From Bacteroidota bacterium (GTDB lineage Bacteria > Bacteroidota > Bacteroidia > Chitinophagales > LD1): DNA of 53,995 nucleotides. Positions 17,817 through 25,850 of the stretch are shown piece after piece. The position numbers and the translations under genes were made by a program. The stretch is taken from the NCBI GenBank assembly GCA_016715625.1, contig JADJZU010000018.1, positions 1 through 53,995 of the forward strand, in the 5' to 3' direction. Under the pieces are notes generated by a model. It was not told the origin of the DNA and searched no databases. It was given only the letters and a program-made list of their open reading frames with translations. How positions within the stretch are numbered: position 1 is the stretch's first letter; each line of letters begins with the position of its first letter.

Positions 17817-18311
17817 TTAGTTCAGGTTAGATTCTTTGGCTAGTTTGTTTACAAAATCCACTTGGTCGCTGCTGCCTTTTAATTCTTTGCGCACCACCTT
17901 TTCAGCAATTTCCAAAGCCATTAAACCCACTGAGTTTTTAACCTCGGTCAATGCGGCCATTTTTTGCACTTCAATTTCGCGGATGGCTTGTTTCAGTTTT
18001 TCTTCCGCTTCTTTTCCGGCACGGGCTACAATGTCTGCTTTTACTTTCTCAGCTGCTTCGCGCGCTTCGTGCAAAATCTGATTGCGCTCTTCTTTTGCCT
18101 GATTCAGCAATTCTTCATTTTTAGCAACTAACTGGCTCATTTCGGCACGAGCTTTCTCGGCCTGGCGCAGCGACTCTTCAATACTCTGTTCCCGTTCTTT
18201 CAGAGCCGACATAATAGGCTTCCAGGCAAACTTGCTGAGGATGAAAAACAACAATCCAAAGCCTACCAGCATCCAGAAAATGAGTCCTATCGAGGGTTTG
18301 AGCAAATCCAT
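17817..18311 (-). CDS. atpF: ATP synthase F0 subunit b
   Basis: 164 aa. One N-terminal membrane helix (IGLIFWMLVGFGLLFFILSK) is followed by a long charged coiled coil (EREQSIEESLRQAEKAR ...), the peripheral-stalk b subunit that dimerises and binds delta. The FAWKPI motif after the membrane helix is typical. It is cotranscribed with atpH one base downstream. A terminator-like hairpin lies between it and atpE. Confidence 0.97.
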   Translation of the reverse strand: MDLLKPSIGLIFWMLVGFGLLFFILSKFAWKPIMSALKEREQSIEESLRQAEKARAEMSQLVAKNEELLNQAKEERNQILHEAREAAEKVKADIVARAGKEAEEKLKQAIREIEVQKMAALTEVKNSVGLMALEIAEKVVRKELKGSSDQVDFVNKLAKESNLN

Positions 18312-18344
18312 ACTATATTGATTTTATTTTTTCAAATGTTCATG

Positions 18345-18390
18345 AAAGAAAAAAATCAGGCAACGCAGCCAACCGCTTTTGCTGCCTGAA
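18345..18390 (-). promoter_or_regulatory. Attenuator-like hairpin between atpE and atpF
   Basis: On the minus strand, gctgcctga complements pair with an interrupted partner (a bulged stem of nine pairs, 18356-18389), followed by seven T. This looks like a leaky intrinsic terminator that would leave more transcript for subunit c (needed in ~10 copies) than for b and delta. Confidence 0.4.
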
Positions 18391-18405
18391 ATGTTTTGTG
18401 TGGCA

Positions 18406-18660
18406 TTACTTGGTGAATACCACCAACATACCTACGAGGATAGCAACGATAGCGGCTCCCTCTACAAGTGCTGCAGTCAGAATCATGTTGGCACGGATGT
18501 CGTTGGTAGCTTCCGGCTGACGAGCAATAGACTCGAGAGCGCCTTTACCAATTTGTCCGATACCTACACCTGCACCCAATGCAGCAAGACCTGCACCGAT
18601 ACCGGCTAATCCGTAACCTGAAGTGTCAACTGCTGCTTGCAATAAAACTGAATCTAACAT
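18406..18660 (-). CDS. atpE: ATP synthase F0 subunit c
   Basis: 84 aa hairpin of two membrane helices. The first is glycine-rich (GAGLAALGAGVGIGQIGKG), the polar loop is ESIARQPEA, and the second holds the ion-carrying Glu in AALVEGAAIVAILVG. The residues after the Glu are Gly-Ala rather than the Ser-Thr seen in sodium-binding c rings, so proton coupling is inferred. It follows atpB by 61 bases. Confidence 0.97.
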   Translation of the reverse strand: MLDSVLLQAAVDTSGYGLAGIGAGLAALGAGVGIGQIGKGALESIARQPEATNDIRANMILTAALVEGAAIVAILVGMLVVFTK

Positions 18661-18721
18661 GGTTTTTGGTTTTGTGCCTGCCTTTCGGCAAACGGTTAAT
18701 GAATAGAGTTGAATATTTTAA

Positions 18722-19840
18722 TTAATGATGTTCTTCGTGATGTCCTTCTTCAATCGCGCTGCCAAAATAAATAGCGCTCAGCAGGGTAAATACATACGCT
18801 TGCAAAAAGGCTACCAGCAACTCCAGCAAACTCATGAACACTACCAGCAGCATCGAGAAAATGGAAATACCATATCCGGCTGTGGCACTCATGGCTCCGA
18901 AAATAAATATCAGTGATATGAAGGATAAGATAACGATGTGGCCTGCAGTGATGTTGGCGAATAAACGCATCATCAATACAAACGGACGAATCACAAAGCC
19001 CAGAATCTCGATGGGAGTAAGAATCAACAACACCGGTTTTGGAACACCCGGCATGGCCAGTATGTGTTGCCAGTAGTGTTTGTTCGAAGTAACAATCACA
19101 ATAATGAGAACGATAGCGGCCAGCGTAAGGGTAACGGAAATGTTTCCGGTTACGTTGGCGCCACCCGGAGCCAGTGGAATAAGCCCCATCAGGTTATTGG
19201 TCAGGATAAAGAAAAACACTGTAAGCAAAAAAGGCATGTATTTCTCATACTTCTTTTTGCCAATGTTGGGAATAGCAATGTTGTCTTGAATAAAAAGGAT
19301 GATAGGCTCTATCAGCGACTGCATGCCGGATGGTGCGCGGTTCGCATTTTCTTTGTAGCGAGCGGCAATCGGCAAAAACACCAGCAACATGATGATAATG
19401 CTGATAAACAGAGCCGCCACATTCTTGGTAATGGAGAAATCTTTGATGGCATGGGTAGCAGCGGCATCTTCATTTCCCGCTTCGTCCACTACAATTACAT
19501 GGCCTTCGTGCAACTGATAGTGATAGTGCTGGCCATGCACGGTGGCGTGTCCGTGCTCAAACGCGCTCGACATAAAAACATCCACCCCTTTATCGGTATA
19601 TAAGATAACCGGCAGCGGAATAGCTGTGTGGCCCCACAGATGCCAGTCGTGGGCATCCAGAATGTGCTCCATGATCATTTTACCGGCATCAAACTTCTCT
19701 TCATGATGTTCGGTGGTTGCAGCATGGGTTTCGGCACCTTCGTGCGCGTGCTCTTCGGCTGCTGCATTTAAGCCCATCAACAGGGCGAAAACCAGTGCCG
19801 TAAGCGTGTATTTTTTAGAGGAAAATAGGGTTGAAATCAT
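18722..19840 (-). CDS. atpB: ATP synthase F0 subunit a with exported His-rich domain
   Basis: 372 aa, longer than the ~270 aa of E. coli subunit a. Residues 1-~28 look like a signal peptide (KKYTLTALVFALLMGLNAAA). Residues ~29-125 are His- and acid-rich and would be exported, as in other Bacteroidota. The membrane core follows, with the essential Arg in LMMRLFANITAGH and the C-terminal helix pair (LLELLVAFLQAYVFTLLSAI). A His-rich tail EEGHHEEHH ends it. It forms the proton half-channels against the c ring. The exported domain may bind metal, but its role is unknown. Confidence 0.96.
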   Translation of the reverse strand: MISTLFSSKKYTLTALVFALLMGLNAAAEEHAHEGAETHAATTEHHEEKFDAGKMIMEHILDAHDWHLWGHTAIPLPVILYTDKGVDVFMSSAFEHGHATVHGQHYHYQLHEGHVIVVDEAGNEDAAATHAIKDFSITKNVAALFISIIIMLLVFLPIAARYKENANRAPSGMQSLIEPIILFIQDNIAIPNIGKKKYEKYMPFLLTVFFFILTNNLMGLIPLAPGGANVTGNISVTLTLAAIVLIIVIVTSNKHYWQHILAMPGVPKPVLLILTPIEILGFVIRPFVLMMRLFANITAGHIVILSFISLIFIFGAMSATAGYGISIFSMLLVVFMSLLELLVAFLQAYVFTLLSAIYFGSAIEEGHHEEHH

Positions 19841-19930
19841 GGCCGTTTTTCAAAAAGCGGTGCAAACATAAAAGAATATGGCAATCGGAAAAGTAAATAT
19901 ACGGGGCGGTGTCCTTTGTAGTAATGGACA

Positions 19931-20308
19931 CTATTTCATTTCCCGGTACAGGAAAAATACCTCGATGGCCGTAAACCCAACGTAATACAGCAGAAAATGT
20001 GCAATAAGTGCCCGCGGATTTTCGTTTGCCAGAAAGAAGAATAGCACAATGGCTATAATGTAGATAAAGAATTTGAGGGTGGCCACCAGCAGAAACTTGC
20101 GTACAAAAGCAGTCGGTTTACCATCGTTGCCGCTGACCAAAAACAAATGGAAACCCACCACGCAGGCAGTGATAAACCCCAGCAAAGCATACCCCGTCCT
20201 GAGTTGTAAATCTTCGGCAGCATGTTGGTTGATGTACTGTTGAAACAGCACACATCCGGCCACGAATACAATCACTGCCGCAAAAAATCGAACCAAGGAG
20301 GTTTTCAT
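19931..20308 (-). CDS. AtpI-like small membrane protein upstream of atpB
   Basis: 125 aa with four predicted membrane helices (LVRFFAAVIVFVAGCVLFQQ; YALLGFITACVVGFHLFLV; LLVATLKFFIYIIAIVLFFF; IAHFLLYYVGFTAIEVFFL). Size, topology and position 90 bases upstream of atpB fit AtpI/AtpQ-type assembly factors for the c ring, although sequence identity is not recognisable by eye. It is the first gene of the F0 operon. Confidence 0.7.
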   Translation of the reverse strand: MKTSLVRFFAAVIVFVAGCVLFQQYINQHAAEDLQLRTGYALLGFITACVVGFHLFLVSGNDGKPTAFVRKFLLVATLKFFIYIIAIVLFFFLANENPRALIAHFLLYYVGFTAIEVFFLYREMK

Positions 20309-20377
20309 AAACTATGATTTAAATCACGAATCAATGAAATGTTCGCTCATTCGCAGATAGTGATAGTGCTTTAATCC

Positions 20378-20385
20378 TATTTTCG
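20378..20385 (+). promoter_or_regulatory. Putative Bacteroidota -7 element
   Basis: TATTTTCG, identical to the element before the BatA-like gene, 15 bases before ATG 20401. No clear -33 TTTG is seen. Confidence 0.4.
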
Positions 20386-20400
20386 CCTAAAATACCGTGC

Positions 20401-22800
20401 ATGAAAAGATTATTACTCCCTTTGTTACTGGTGATGCATGTAGCCGCTTCGGCTCAGTTTTTTCAAGGTTTGCGCAATAGCCCTTTTGGGGGCGTTACCA
20501 ATGTGAGCACCAACCCCGTCATTGCCAACGGACGGTTTATAGCCGATGTCAACCTGCTGGCTGTTGGGTTCAATACAAGCAACAATTACGTTGGCATTAA
20601 TCGCAAGGTTTTTTTTAATCAGGATTTATTCAGCGACCCCGATTTTCAGGCCAATCAACTGAAAGAACGGGTGAACGGGCGAGAGAAATATGCCTACGTA
20701 GGGATGCAGGCGCAGTTGCCCCTTTCGTTTATGTGCACCTGGAAAAAGAAAACCAATAAGTATGCCTTTGCCTTTACCTCGCATTTCAACAGCATTACCA
20801 ACGTAGACAACCTCAGTGAATCGCTGGCGAGGGTATCTTACTACGGGGTGGGATACAAGGCGCAGGAAATTCTCTCCTTCCTGGACAAAGGGGTGGAGGA
20901 TAAATCGGTATCGGTAAAGCACATGGACTGGATTGATTACGGCTTAACCTACTCGCAAACCGTGTATGAAAAAGAAGAACACCTCATTACTGTGGGCGGT
21001 ACCTTTAAGCTCATTCAGGGCATTGCCGGAGGCTACCTGCATGCTAAGGATTTAAAATATAAGTGGGACGATTATGACACCCTCGACATTCTGCGCACCG
21101 AGGTCAACTACAAATATTCTCAGGGTTCCATCTCTTCCAGGGGGTATCCTGTGGGCGAAATCAGCGACTATGTGAAAGACCTCTTTGCCTTTAAATACGC
21201 CCGCCCATCCTTTGCCGTAGACCTGGGTGTTACCTACGAGTGGAGCCCCGACAAGCGCGAGAAATACAAGTATGAAATGGACTGCGAAGAGTGGTGGCGC
21301 TTCGACCGCAACCGCTACACGCTAGCAGCCGGATTTTCTATCCTTGATTTTGGGGCGGTTAGTTTTAAGCAGGGCGAATACAGCGGCAACTTTGTGGCTG
21401 ATATTGACGATTGGTATGTCAAAGGCTCAAAGTATCCCGAAGGTCTGGAGAGCATAGACGATACTATCAGTGCGCGCTTTCAGGTAATACCGAGCGATAA
21501 ACGCTATTTTACCATGTGGCTGCCTACGCGCTTTAACCTCTTTCTCGATTACCATATCTGGAAAGGCTTCGGGCTCAATTTTACTTCCATCATTTCGCCC
21601 AATATGGCTCCTAAGAGAAACATGGTGCACCACACCACCACCTTCACCCTTACGCCTAAATACGACCACTCCTGGTTTGGCTTTTACCTGCCGGTGAGTG
21701 TAGATGTGCTGGGCAATGTGAGCATGGGAACTACCCTGCGCATGGGGCCGCTATTAGTGGGAACGCAGGATTTACTGGGGCTCTTTGCCAAGAAGAATGT
21801 CTACAATGCCGATTTTCATGTGGCGCTCAAGATTCCGATTCCGTATGGCCGTAAGCACGACCGCGACAAAGACGGGGTGAGCAACCGCAAAGACCAGTGC
21901 AAGAAAGAACAGGGCACCTGCGCCACAAAGGGCTGTCCCGACCGCGATGGCGATGGCATCACCGATGTGGAGGACGACTGTGTGGATGTGCCCGGACCGG
22001 TGGCACTCAAAGGCTGCCCCGACACCGATAAAGACGGCATTCTGGATAAAAATGATTCCTGCGTTACTGAACCCGGCCTGGCTGAGTTCTATGGCTGCCC
22101 CGACCGCGATAGCGATAAAATTCCGGATAAGCTGGACCTTTGCCCCGATATTCCGGGTCTGGCCAAGTTCAAGGGCTGCCCCGATAAAGATGGCGATGGC
22201 GTAGAAGACCGTTTTGATAAATGCCCCGATATACCGGGGGACACCGCCCACTTCGGCTGCCCCGATACCGATGGCGATGGCCTCTACGACTATGAGGACA
22301 ACTGCATACAGGTAAAAGGTCCGCGCGAAAACAAAGGCTGCCCTTACCCCGACAGAGATGGCGATGGCGTATATGACCGGGACGATGCCTGCATAGATGT
22401 GTTTGGCGTGGCCGAAAACAAAGGCTGCCCGATGCTCGAAAAGAAAGAGATAGAGACAGTGAAAACCGCCTTCGAAAACCTGGAGTTTGAAACCGGAAAA
22501 GACATTATTCGCACCTCCAGCTATGCCTCTTTAAACTCGCTGGCTATGCTGCTGGTGAAAAAGGCCAACTACGGCCTGCGCATCGAAGGCCACACCGACA
22601 ATGTGGGCTCCGATAGCAATAACCTCATCTTATCGCAAAAGCGCGCCACAGCCGTTAAAAACTATCTGAAGAAAAAAGGGGTGGAGGGCAATAAGCTCGA
22701 AGACTTCGGCTATGGCGAAAGCAAACCGATAGCCACCAACGATACCCCGGAGGGCCGGCAAAAAAACCGAAGGGTGGAAATGACCATCACCTTCCGCTAA
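20401..22800 (+). CDS. OmpA-family outer membrane protein with thrombospondin type 3 repeats
   Basis: 799 aa in three parts. After a signal peptide (1-18), residues ~20-480 are amphipathic strands of a large beta barrel, of the DUF5723 type found with Bacteroidota OmpA proteins. Residues ~485-680 are about seven calcium-binding thrombospondin type 3 repeats (DRDGDGITDVEDDC...KGCPD). Residues ~690-799 are the OmpA peptidoglycan-binding domain (IEGHTDNVGS, LSQKRATAVKNYL, GYGESKPIATNDT, NRRVEM). It should anchor the outer membrane to the cell wall. It ends with a strong terminator shared with the convergent Nramp gene. Confidence 0.93.
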   Translation: MKRLLLPLLLVMHVAASAQFFQGLRNSPFGGVTNVSTNPVIANGRFIADVNLLAVGFNTSNNYVGINRKVFFNQDLFSDPDFQANQLKERVNGREKYAYVGMQAQLPLSFMCTWKKKTNKYAFAFTSHFNSITNVDNLSESLARVSYYGVGYKAQEILSFLDKGVEDKSVSVKHMDWIDYGLTYSQTVYEKEEHLITVGGTFKLIQGIAGGYLHAKDLKYKWDDYDTLDILRTEVNYKYSQGSISSRGYPVGEISDYVKDLFAFKYARPSFAVDLGVTYEWSPDKREKYKYEMDCEEWWRFDRNRYTLAAGFSILDFGAVSFKQGEYSGNFVADIDDWYVKGSKYPEGLESIDDTISARFQVIPSDKRYFTMWLPTRFNLFLDYHIWKGFGLNFTSIISPNMAPKRNMVHHTTTFTLTPKYDHSWFGFYLPVSVDVLGNVSMGTTLRMGPLLVGTQDLLGLFAKKNVYNADFHVALKIPIPYGRKHDRDKDGVSNRKDQCKKEQGTCATKGCPDRDGDGITDVEDDCVDVPGPVALKGCPDTDKDGILDKNDSCVTEPGLAEFYGCPDRDSDKIPDKLDLCPDIPGLAKFKGCPDKDGDGVEDRFDKCPDIPGDTAHFGCPDTDGDGLYDYEDNCIQVKGPRENKGCPYPDRDGDGVYDRDDACIDVFGVAENKGCPMLEKKEIETVKTAFENLEFETGKDIIRTSSYASLNSLAMLLVKKANYGLRIEGHTDNVGSDSNNLILSQKRATAVKNYLKKKGVEGNKLEDFGYGESKPIATNDTPEGRQKNRRVEMTITFR

Positions 22801-22805
22801 AGATT

Positions 22806-22841
22806 CCAAACAGGCAGCCACCGGCTGCCTGTTTGGTTTTT
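22806..22841. terminator. Strong terminator between OmpA and Nramp genes
   Basis: A 14-bp perfect stem (22806-22819 with 22823-22836) with a 3-base loop and a T5 tract on the + side, between convergent stops. Confidence 0.88.
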
Positions 22842-22851
22842 ATGGTGGGGC

Positions 22852-24120
22852 TTAGGCCCAAAACTGAAAGTAGAGCAGCAGCACCACAGCAGCACTCATC
22901 AGCAGCAAAGCCGCCAGGCCCAGCACATTCATCAGCGGGCTGTTGGTATACTCGCCCATAATGGCCCTGTTGTTGGAGATGTGAAGTATCATTGCTATGA
23001 GCACCGGAGCCGTGAGGCCATACAGCACGGCTGTATACAGCAGCGATTGAATGGGCGACAGCCCGATATAATTCAGCGATAAACCTAGCAGGAGCGAGAG
23101 CGCAATAATCACATAGAAACCCCGCGCTTCATGAAACTTCTTATCCAGCCCCTGCTCCCAGCCAAAGGTTTCGGTAAAAATGTAGGACAAAGAACCGCTC
23201 AGCACCGGTATGGCTATCAATCCCGTGCCAATGACCCCCACGGCAAACAACCCATAGGCCAGGTCGCCCGCCAGAGGCTTCAGCGCCAGCGCAGCCTGCT
23301 CCACGGTTTCAATGTTGTGCACCCCACCTTTATATAACACGGTGCCGGTGGTCAGGATTATAAAATACATCACCAGCCCCGAAAAGCCCATGCCCAGGTC
23401 TACATCGCCTTTCATGGCCTGTATAATTTTCTTGTTCACCACCAGGTGTTTTTTGCCGTGCTTCATTTCCTCCACCTCCACCGAGGCCTGCCAGAAAAAC
23501 AGATACGGAGAAATAGTGGTGCCTAATATGCCCACCAGAATCACCATAAACTCTTTATCGAACCGAAGGGTAGGAATAAACGTGGCCTTCAGAATTTCGG
23601 CCGGATGCTGCTGATACATAAACGGAACAATCAAATACACCAGCATCACCACACACAGATACTTGAGCGTGGCCGCTATCTTTTGATACGGCAGATAAAC
23701 CATGAGCCCCAGCAGCAGCAGGGTAAAAAAAACACTGAAGAAGCCCGCATCCACAGCCGGAAACAGCAGGTTGCCCACCGCGCCCATGCCGGCAATATCG
23801 GCTCCTATGTTCATTACAATAGCCGGAGCGCTCAAGAGCAGCATGGCATACAAGACCGGGCGGGGATAATGTTTTTTGAGGGTGCCCGTGAGGCCCTGTG
23901 TGGTCACCAGCCCTATGCGTGCACACATTTGCTGTATGGCGGCCATGAGCGGAAAGGCCACAATGGCTGTCCAGAGCGTGGCCAGGCCAAAGGTGGCCCC
24001 CGCCTGCGAGTAGGTGGCTATGCCCGAGGGGTCGTCATCGCTGGCGCCTGTTACCAGGCCCGGGCCAAGGGCCTTCCACAGGCGCTTAAAGGTTCCGGTT
24101 TTGGGTTTTGGCTTGCTCAT
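22852..24120 (-). CDS. Divergent Nramp-family metal transporter
   Basis: About 422 aa from ATG 24120, with 11 membrane helices. The Nramp fold is clear from GPGLVTGASDDDPSGIATYS in helix 1 and the overall pattern. However, the DPGN signature is DPSG here, so the Asn ligand is lost, and helix 6 reads LGTTISPYLFFWQ where canonical Nramp has the metal-binding Met-Pro-His. Loss of the soft Met ligand is associated with the Nramp-related Mg2+/Al3+ branch, so manganese or iron should not be assumed. An unusual 5' region with tandem repeats and a hairpin precedes it. Confidence 0.85.
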   Translation of the reverse strand: MSKPKPKTGTFKRLWKALGPGLVTGASDDDPSGIATYSQAGATFGLATLWTAIVAFPLMAAIQQMCARIGLVTTQGLTGTLKKHYPRPVLYAMLLLSAPAIVMNIGADIAGMGAVGNLLFPAVDAGFFSVFFTLLLLGLMVYLPYQKIAATLKYLCVVMLVYLIVPFMYQQHPAEILKATFIPTLRFDKEFMVILVGILGTTISPYLFFWQASVEVEEMKHGKKHLVVNKKIIQAMKGDVDLGMGFSGLVMYFIILTTGTVLYKGGVHNIETVEQAALALKPLAGDLAYGLFAVGVIGTGLIAIPVLSGSLSYIFTETFGWEQGLDKKFHEARGFYVIIALSLLLGLSLNYIGLSPIQSLLYTAVLYGLTAPVLIAMILHISNNRAIMGEYTNSPLMNVLGLAALLLMSAAVVLLLYFQFWA

Positions 24121-24181
24121 TGTTGGGTGCTGATGGTCCAAATAAAGTCATTTGCCGCAAGAGTGCCGGACCATTTTTGGC

Positions 24182-24219
24182 AAAACAGGCCCACCTCCCA
24201 TCCATTTAGGCCTGTTTTT
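24182..24219. terminator. Hairpin with T tract upstream of the Nramp gene
   Basis: A 10-bp perfect stem (24182-24191 with 24209-24218) and 17-base loop, 62 bases before the Nramp start. It could be an attenuator in the Nramp leader, or a terminator for transcripts from the repeat. Confidence 0.5.
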
Positions 24220-24245
24220 GTGCCAAAAAAGCGAAAAGGTATACG

Positions 24246-24371
24246 GGTGACCCTTTCCGCTATAGCGGTGACGCTTTCCGATACACCGGTGACGCTTTCC
24301 GATACAGCGGTAACCCTTTCCGATATAGCGGAACGGGCAAAGGGTATAGCGGTGACACTTTCCGATACAGC
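24246..24371. repeat. Six 21-bp tandem repeats
   Basis: Exactly six units of consensus GGTGACSCTTTCCGATAYAGC. Units 1-4 and 6 differ at a few sites. Unit 5 (24330-24350) is diverged, with GGGCAAAGGG in its middle, which looks like part of the unit in inverted orientation. Units 1 and 4 contain short self-complementary pieces such as CCGCTATAGCGG. Confidence 0.9.
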
Positions 24372-24555
24372 GAAAAGCATGATTGCTGTATTCAGTCGGG
24401 GACATTGCGTTCCTAAAATGCAGTTCTGTGTTCAGAATCGGGGCAACCACATACAATCTTCCTATTACGCAAAATGAGACCGTCAAATAGTCCATTCGAA
24501 CCTTTGCAGCGGAGTATTGTTTAACTATTCATACATAAATATTAAACAAAAAAAC

Positions 24556-25224
24556 ATGAGCATGCAAACAGACACATACATGGAAGAAATAGGCGACCAA
24601 CACCTGATGACCAATCCCGACACACCCTTGCGCGAAGACGCTTTTGCGCTGGACGATGACCTGAAGATTGAATTGATTGAAGAAAAATTTCGCGACATCA
24701 TGCACATTCTCGGCCTCGACCTGGAGGATGACAGCCTCAAAGGCACTCCGCACCGCGTGGCTAAAATGTATGTAAAAGAAATTTTCAGTGGGCTGAATCC
24801 CGCTAACAAGCCCCAAATTGCCCTCTTTGAAAACAAATACCGATACAGTGAAATGCTGGTGGAAAAAGACATTACGTTTTACAGCAACTGCGAGCACCAT
24901 TTTGTGCCCATTATCGGCAAAGCACATGTGGCTTACATCAGCAATGGCTCGGTGATAGGCCTTTCGAAAATTAACCGGATTGTGCAGTATTATGCCAAGC
25001 GCCCGCAGGTGCAGGAAAGGCTTACCATTCAAATAGCGAATGCACTGAAAGAGGCTCTGAAAACCGAGGATGTGGCCGTGGTGATAGATGCACATCACCT
25101 CTGTGTATCGTCCAGAGGGGTGCAGGATAATCAGTCTTCAACCGTAACCAGTAGCTACAGCGGGCAGTTTGAAAAGGAGGCGGTGCGCAAGGAGTTTTTG
25201 TGCTACAAAGGACTATCTAAATAA
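24556..25224 (+). CDS. folE: GTP cyclohydrolase I
   Basis: 222 aa. It converts GTP to 7,8-dihydroneopterin triphosphate, the first step to folate and pterins, as a decameric cytosolic enzyme. Zinc ligands are visible as Cys112 and His115 (SNCEHHFVPI) and Cys183 (HHLCVSSRGV). GTPHRVAKMY and IGLSKINRIVQYYAKRPQVQ are family blocks. ATG 24556 follows an A-rich stretch; the upstream frame to 24517 is not needed. Two small membrane protein genes follow with 34 and 5 base gaps, likely one transcript ending at the terminator near 25668. Confidence 0.97.
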   Translation: MSMQTDTYMEEIGDQHLMTNPDTPLREDAFALDDDLKIELIEEKFRDIMHILGLDLEDDSLKGTPHRVAKMYVKEIFSGLNPANKPQIALFENKYRYSEMLVEKDITFYSNCEHHFVPIIGKAHVAYISNGSVIGLSKINRIVQYYAKRPQVQERLTIQIANALKEALKTEDVAVVIDAHHLCVSSRGVQDNQSSTVTSSYSGQFEKEAVRKEFLCYKGLSK

Positions 25225-25258
25225 TTTAAGAACAGCATCAAAAAACAAAACGCATTCT

Positions 25259-25438
25259 ATGTTAAAGAAATTCAAGATTTCCGAACTGGTCATCTTTCTG
25301 TTGGTCATCCTTTTGATTTTTATATCCGAGTATGACTACCTCATTGCCAACAATCCCACCCGAGCCATTTTTATTGGTCTTTGGCCACCCACCATCATGA
25401 CCTTGCTGATTTATGTAAACATGAAAAGAAAACAATAG
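25259..25438 (+). CDS. Small two-helix membrane protein
   Basis: 59 aa from ATG 25259 (MLKKFKISELVIFLLVILLI...). Two hydrophobic helices are separated by SEYDYLIANNPTRA, with a basic C-terminus (NMKRKQ). No family is recognised. It sits between folE and a second tiny membrane protein gene, probably in the same transcript. Confidence 0.6.
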   Translation: MLKKFKISELVIFLLVILLIFISEYDYLIANNPTRAIFIGLWPPTIMTLLIYVNMKRKQ

Positions 25439-25443
25439 AAGCC

Positions 25444-25641
25444 ATGGAAAACCTACACATCATCGTTTTATCGGCCATCGTTTCTATACTTTTCCTCGTG
25501 TTCATACTGGCTACTTATAAAGAAATACAGGAAATGGATCAAATACCCTTTGACGGCAACAAAGAAGGAGGACCAAGAGCCGAACTCCTTAACCTGATTG
25601 GCCATTTGATAGATGAAAAACTGGAGCGAAAGGAGAAATAA
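25444..25641 (+). CDS. Small single-helix membrane protein
   Basis: 65 aa from ATG 25444, five bases after the previous stop. One N-terminal helix (IIVLSAIVSILFLVFILATY) is followed by a charged cytosolic tail ending in a helix rich in Lys and Glu (LIDEKLERKEK). The function is unknown. A strong terminator follows. Confidence 0.6.
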   Translation: MENLHIIVLSAIVSILFLVFILATYKEIQEMDQIPFDGNKEGGPRAELLNLIGHLIDEKLERKEK

Positions 25642-25667
25642 AACAAAGCTCCTATTGTCCCAAAAAG

Positions 25668-25703
25668 AAAACGGAATTCCTCCTGTAAAAGGGAATTCCG
25701 TTT
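25668..25703 (+). terminator. Terminator after the folE unit
   Basis: A 12-13-bp stem (25668-25680 with 25692-25703) with an 11-base loop ends in T6. Confidence 0.8.
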
Positions 25704-25710
25704 TTTCTTG

Positions 25711-25782
25711 TAGCCCCGAGCAGAATCGAACTGCTATCAAAAGTTTAGGAAACTTCTATTCTATCCGTTGAACTACGGGACC
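25711..25782 (-). tRNA. tRNA-Arg (anticodon CCT)
   Basis: A complete 72-base cloverleaf on the minus strand. The acceptor is GGTCCCG with two G-U pairs against the 3' side, the D arm is AGTTCAACGGATAGAA, the anticodon loop is TTCCTAA (CCT), and the T arm holds GTTCGATTC. CCA is not encoded. It reads AGG codons. Confidence 0.93.
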
Positions 25783-25800
25783 TTTTGCGAGGCGCTAAAA

Positions 25801-25835
25801 TAAAAAGTCCCGCACTTGCCGGGCGGGACTTTTTA
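25801..25835 (-). terminator. Terminator after the ABC transporter genes
   Basis: A 13-bp stem (25801-25813 with 25823-25835) with A/T flanks on both sides, 16 bases past the stop of the permease gene. Confidence 0.85.
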
Positions 25836-25850
25836 GAAACCTCTCTCTTT

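Larger units (their letters stand above)
24121..24555. other. Long intergenic region between Nramp and folE starts
   Basis: 435 bases between divergent genes. From left to right it holds a hairpin with T runs (24182-24219), a six-unit tandem repeat (24246-24371), and an AT-rich stretch before folE that includes an AACCTTTG -7-like box near 24501. Small open frames exist on both strands only because the 21-base repeat carries no stop codons; none looks like a gene. Confidence 0.7.

Noticed and set aside
24246..24371. Possible CRISPR array
   Set aside because: Units abut without spacers, are only 21 bases and no cas gene is near.
24117..24380. 87-codon minus frame (VSESVT repeats) across the tandem repeat
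   Set aside because: Same repeat read on the other strand; no homology or start context supports translation, although a leader peptide cannot be excluded.
23605..24477. 290-codon + strand frame opposite Nramp with VTLSDTA heptapeptide repeats
   Set aside because: It is the antisense shadow of the Nramp gene extended through a 21-base repeat that lacks stops; the repeat period of seven codons explains the peptide repeats.
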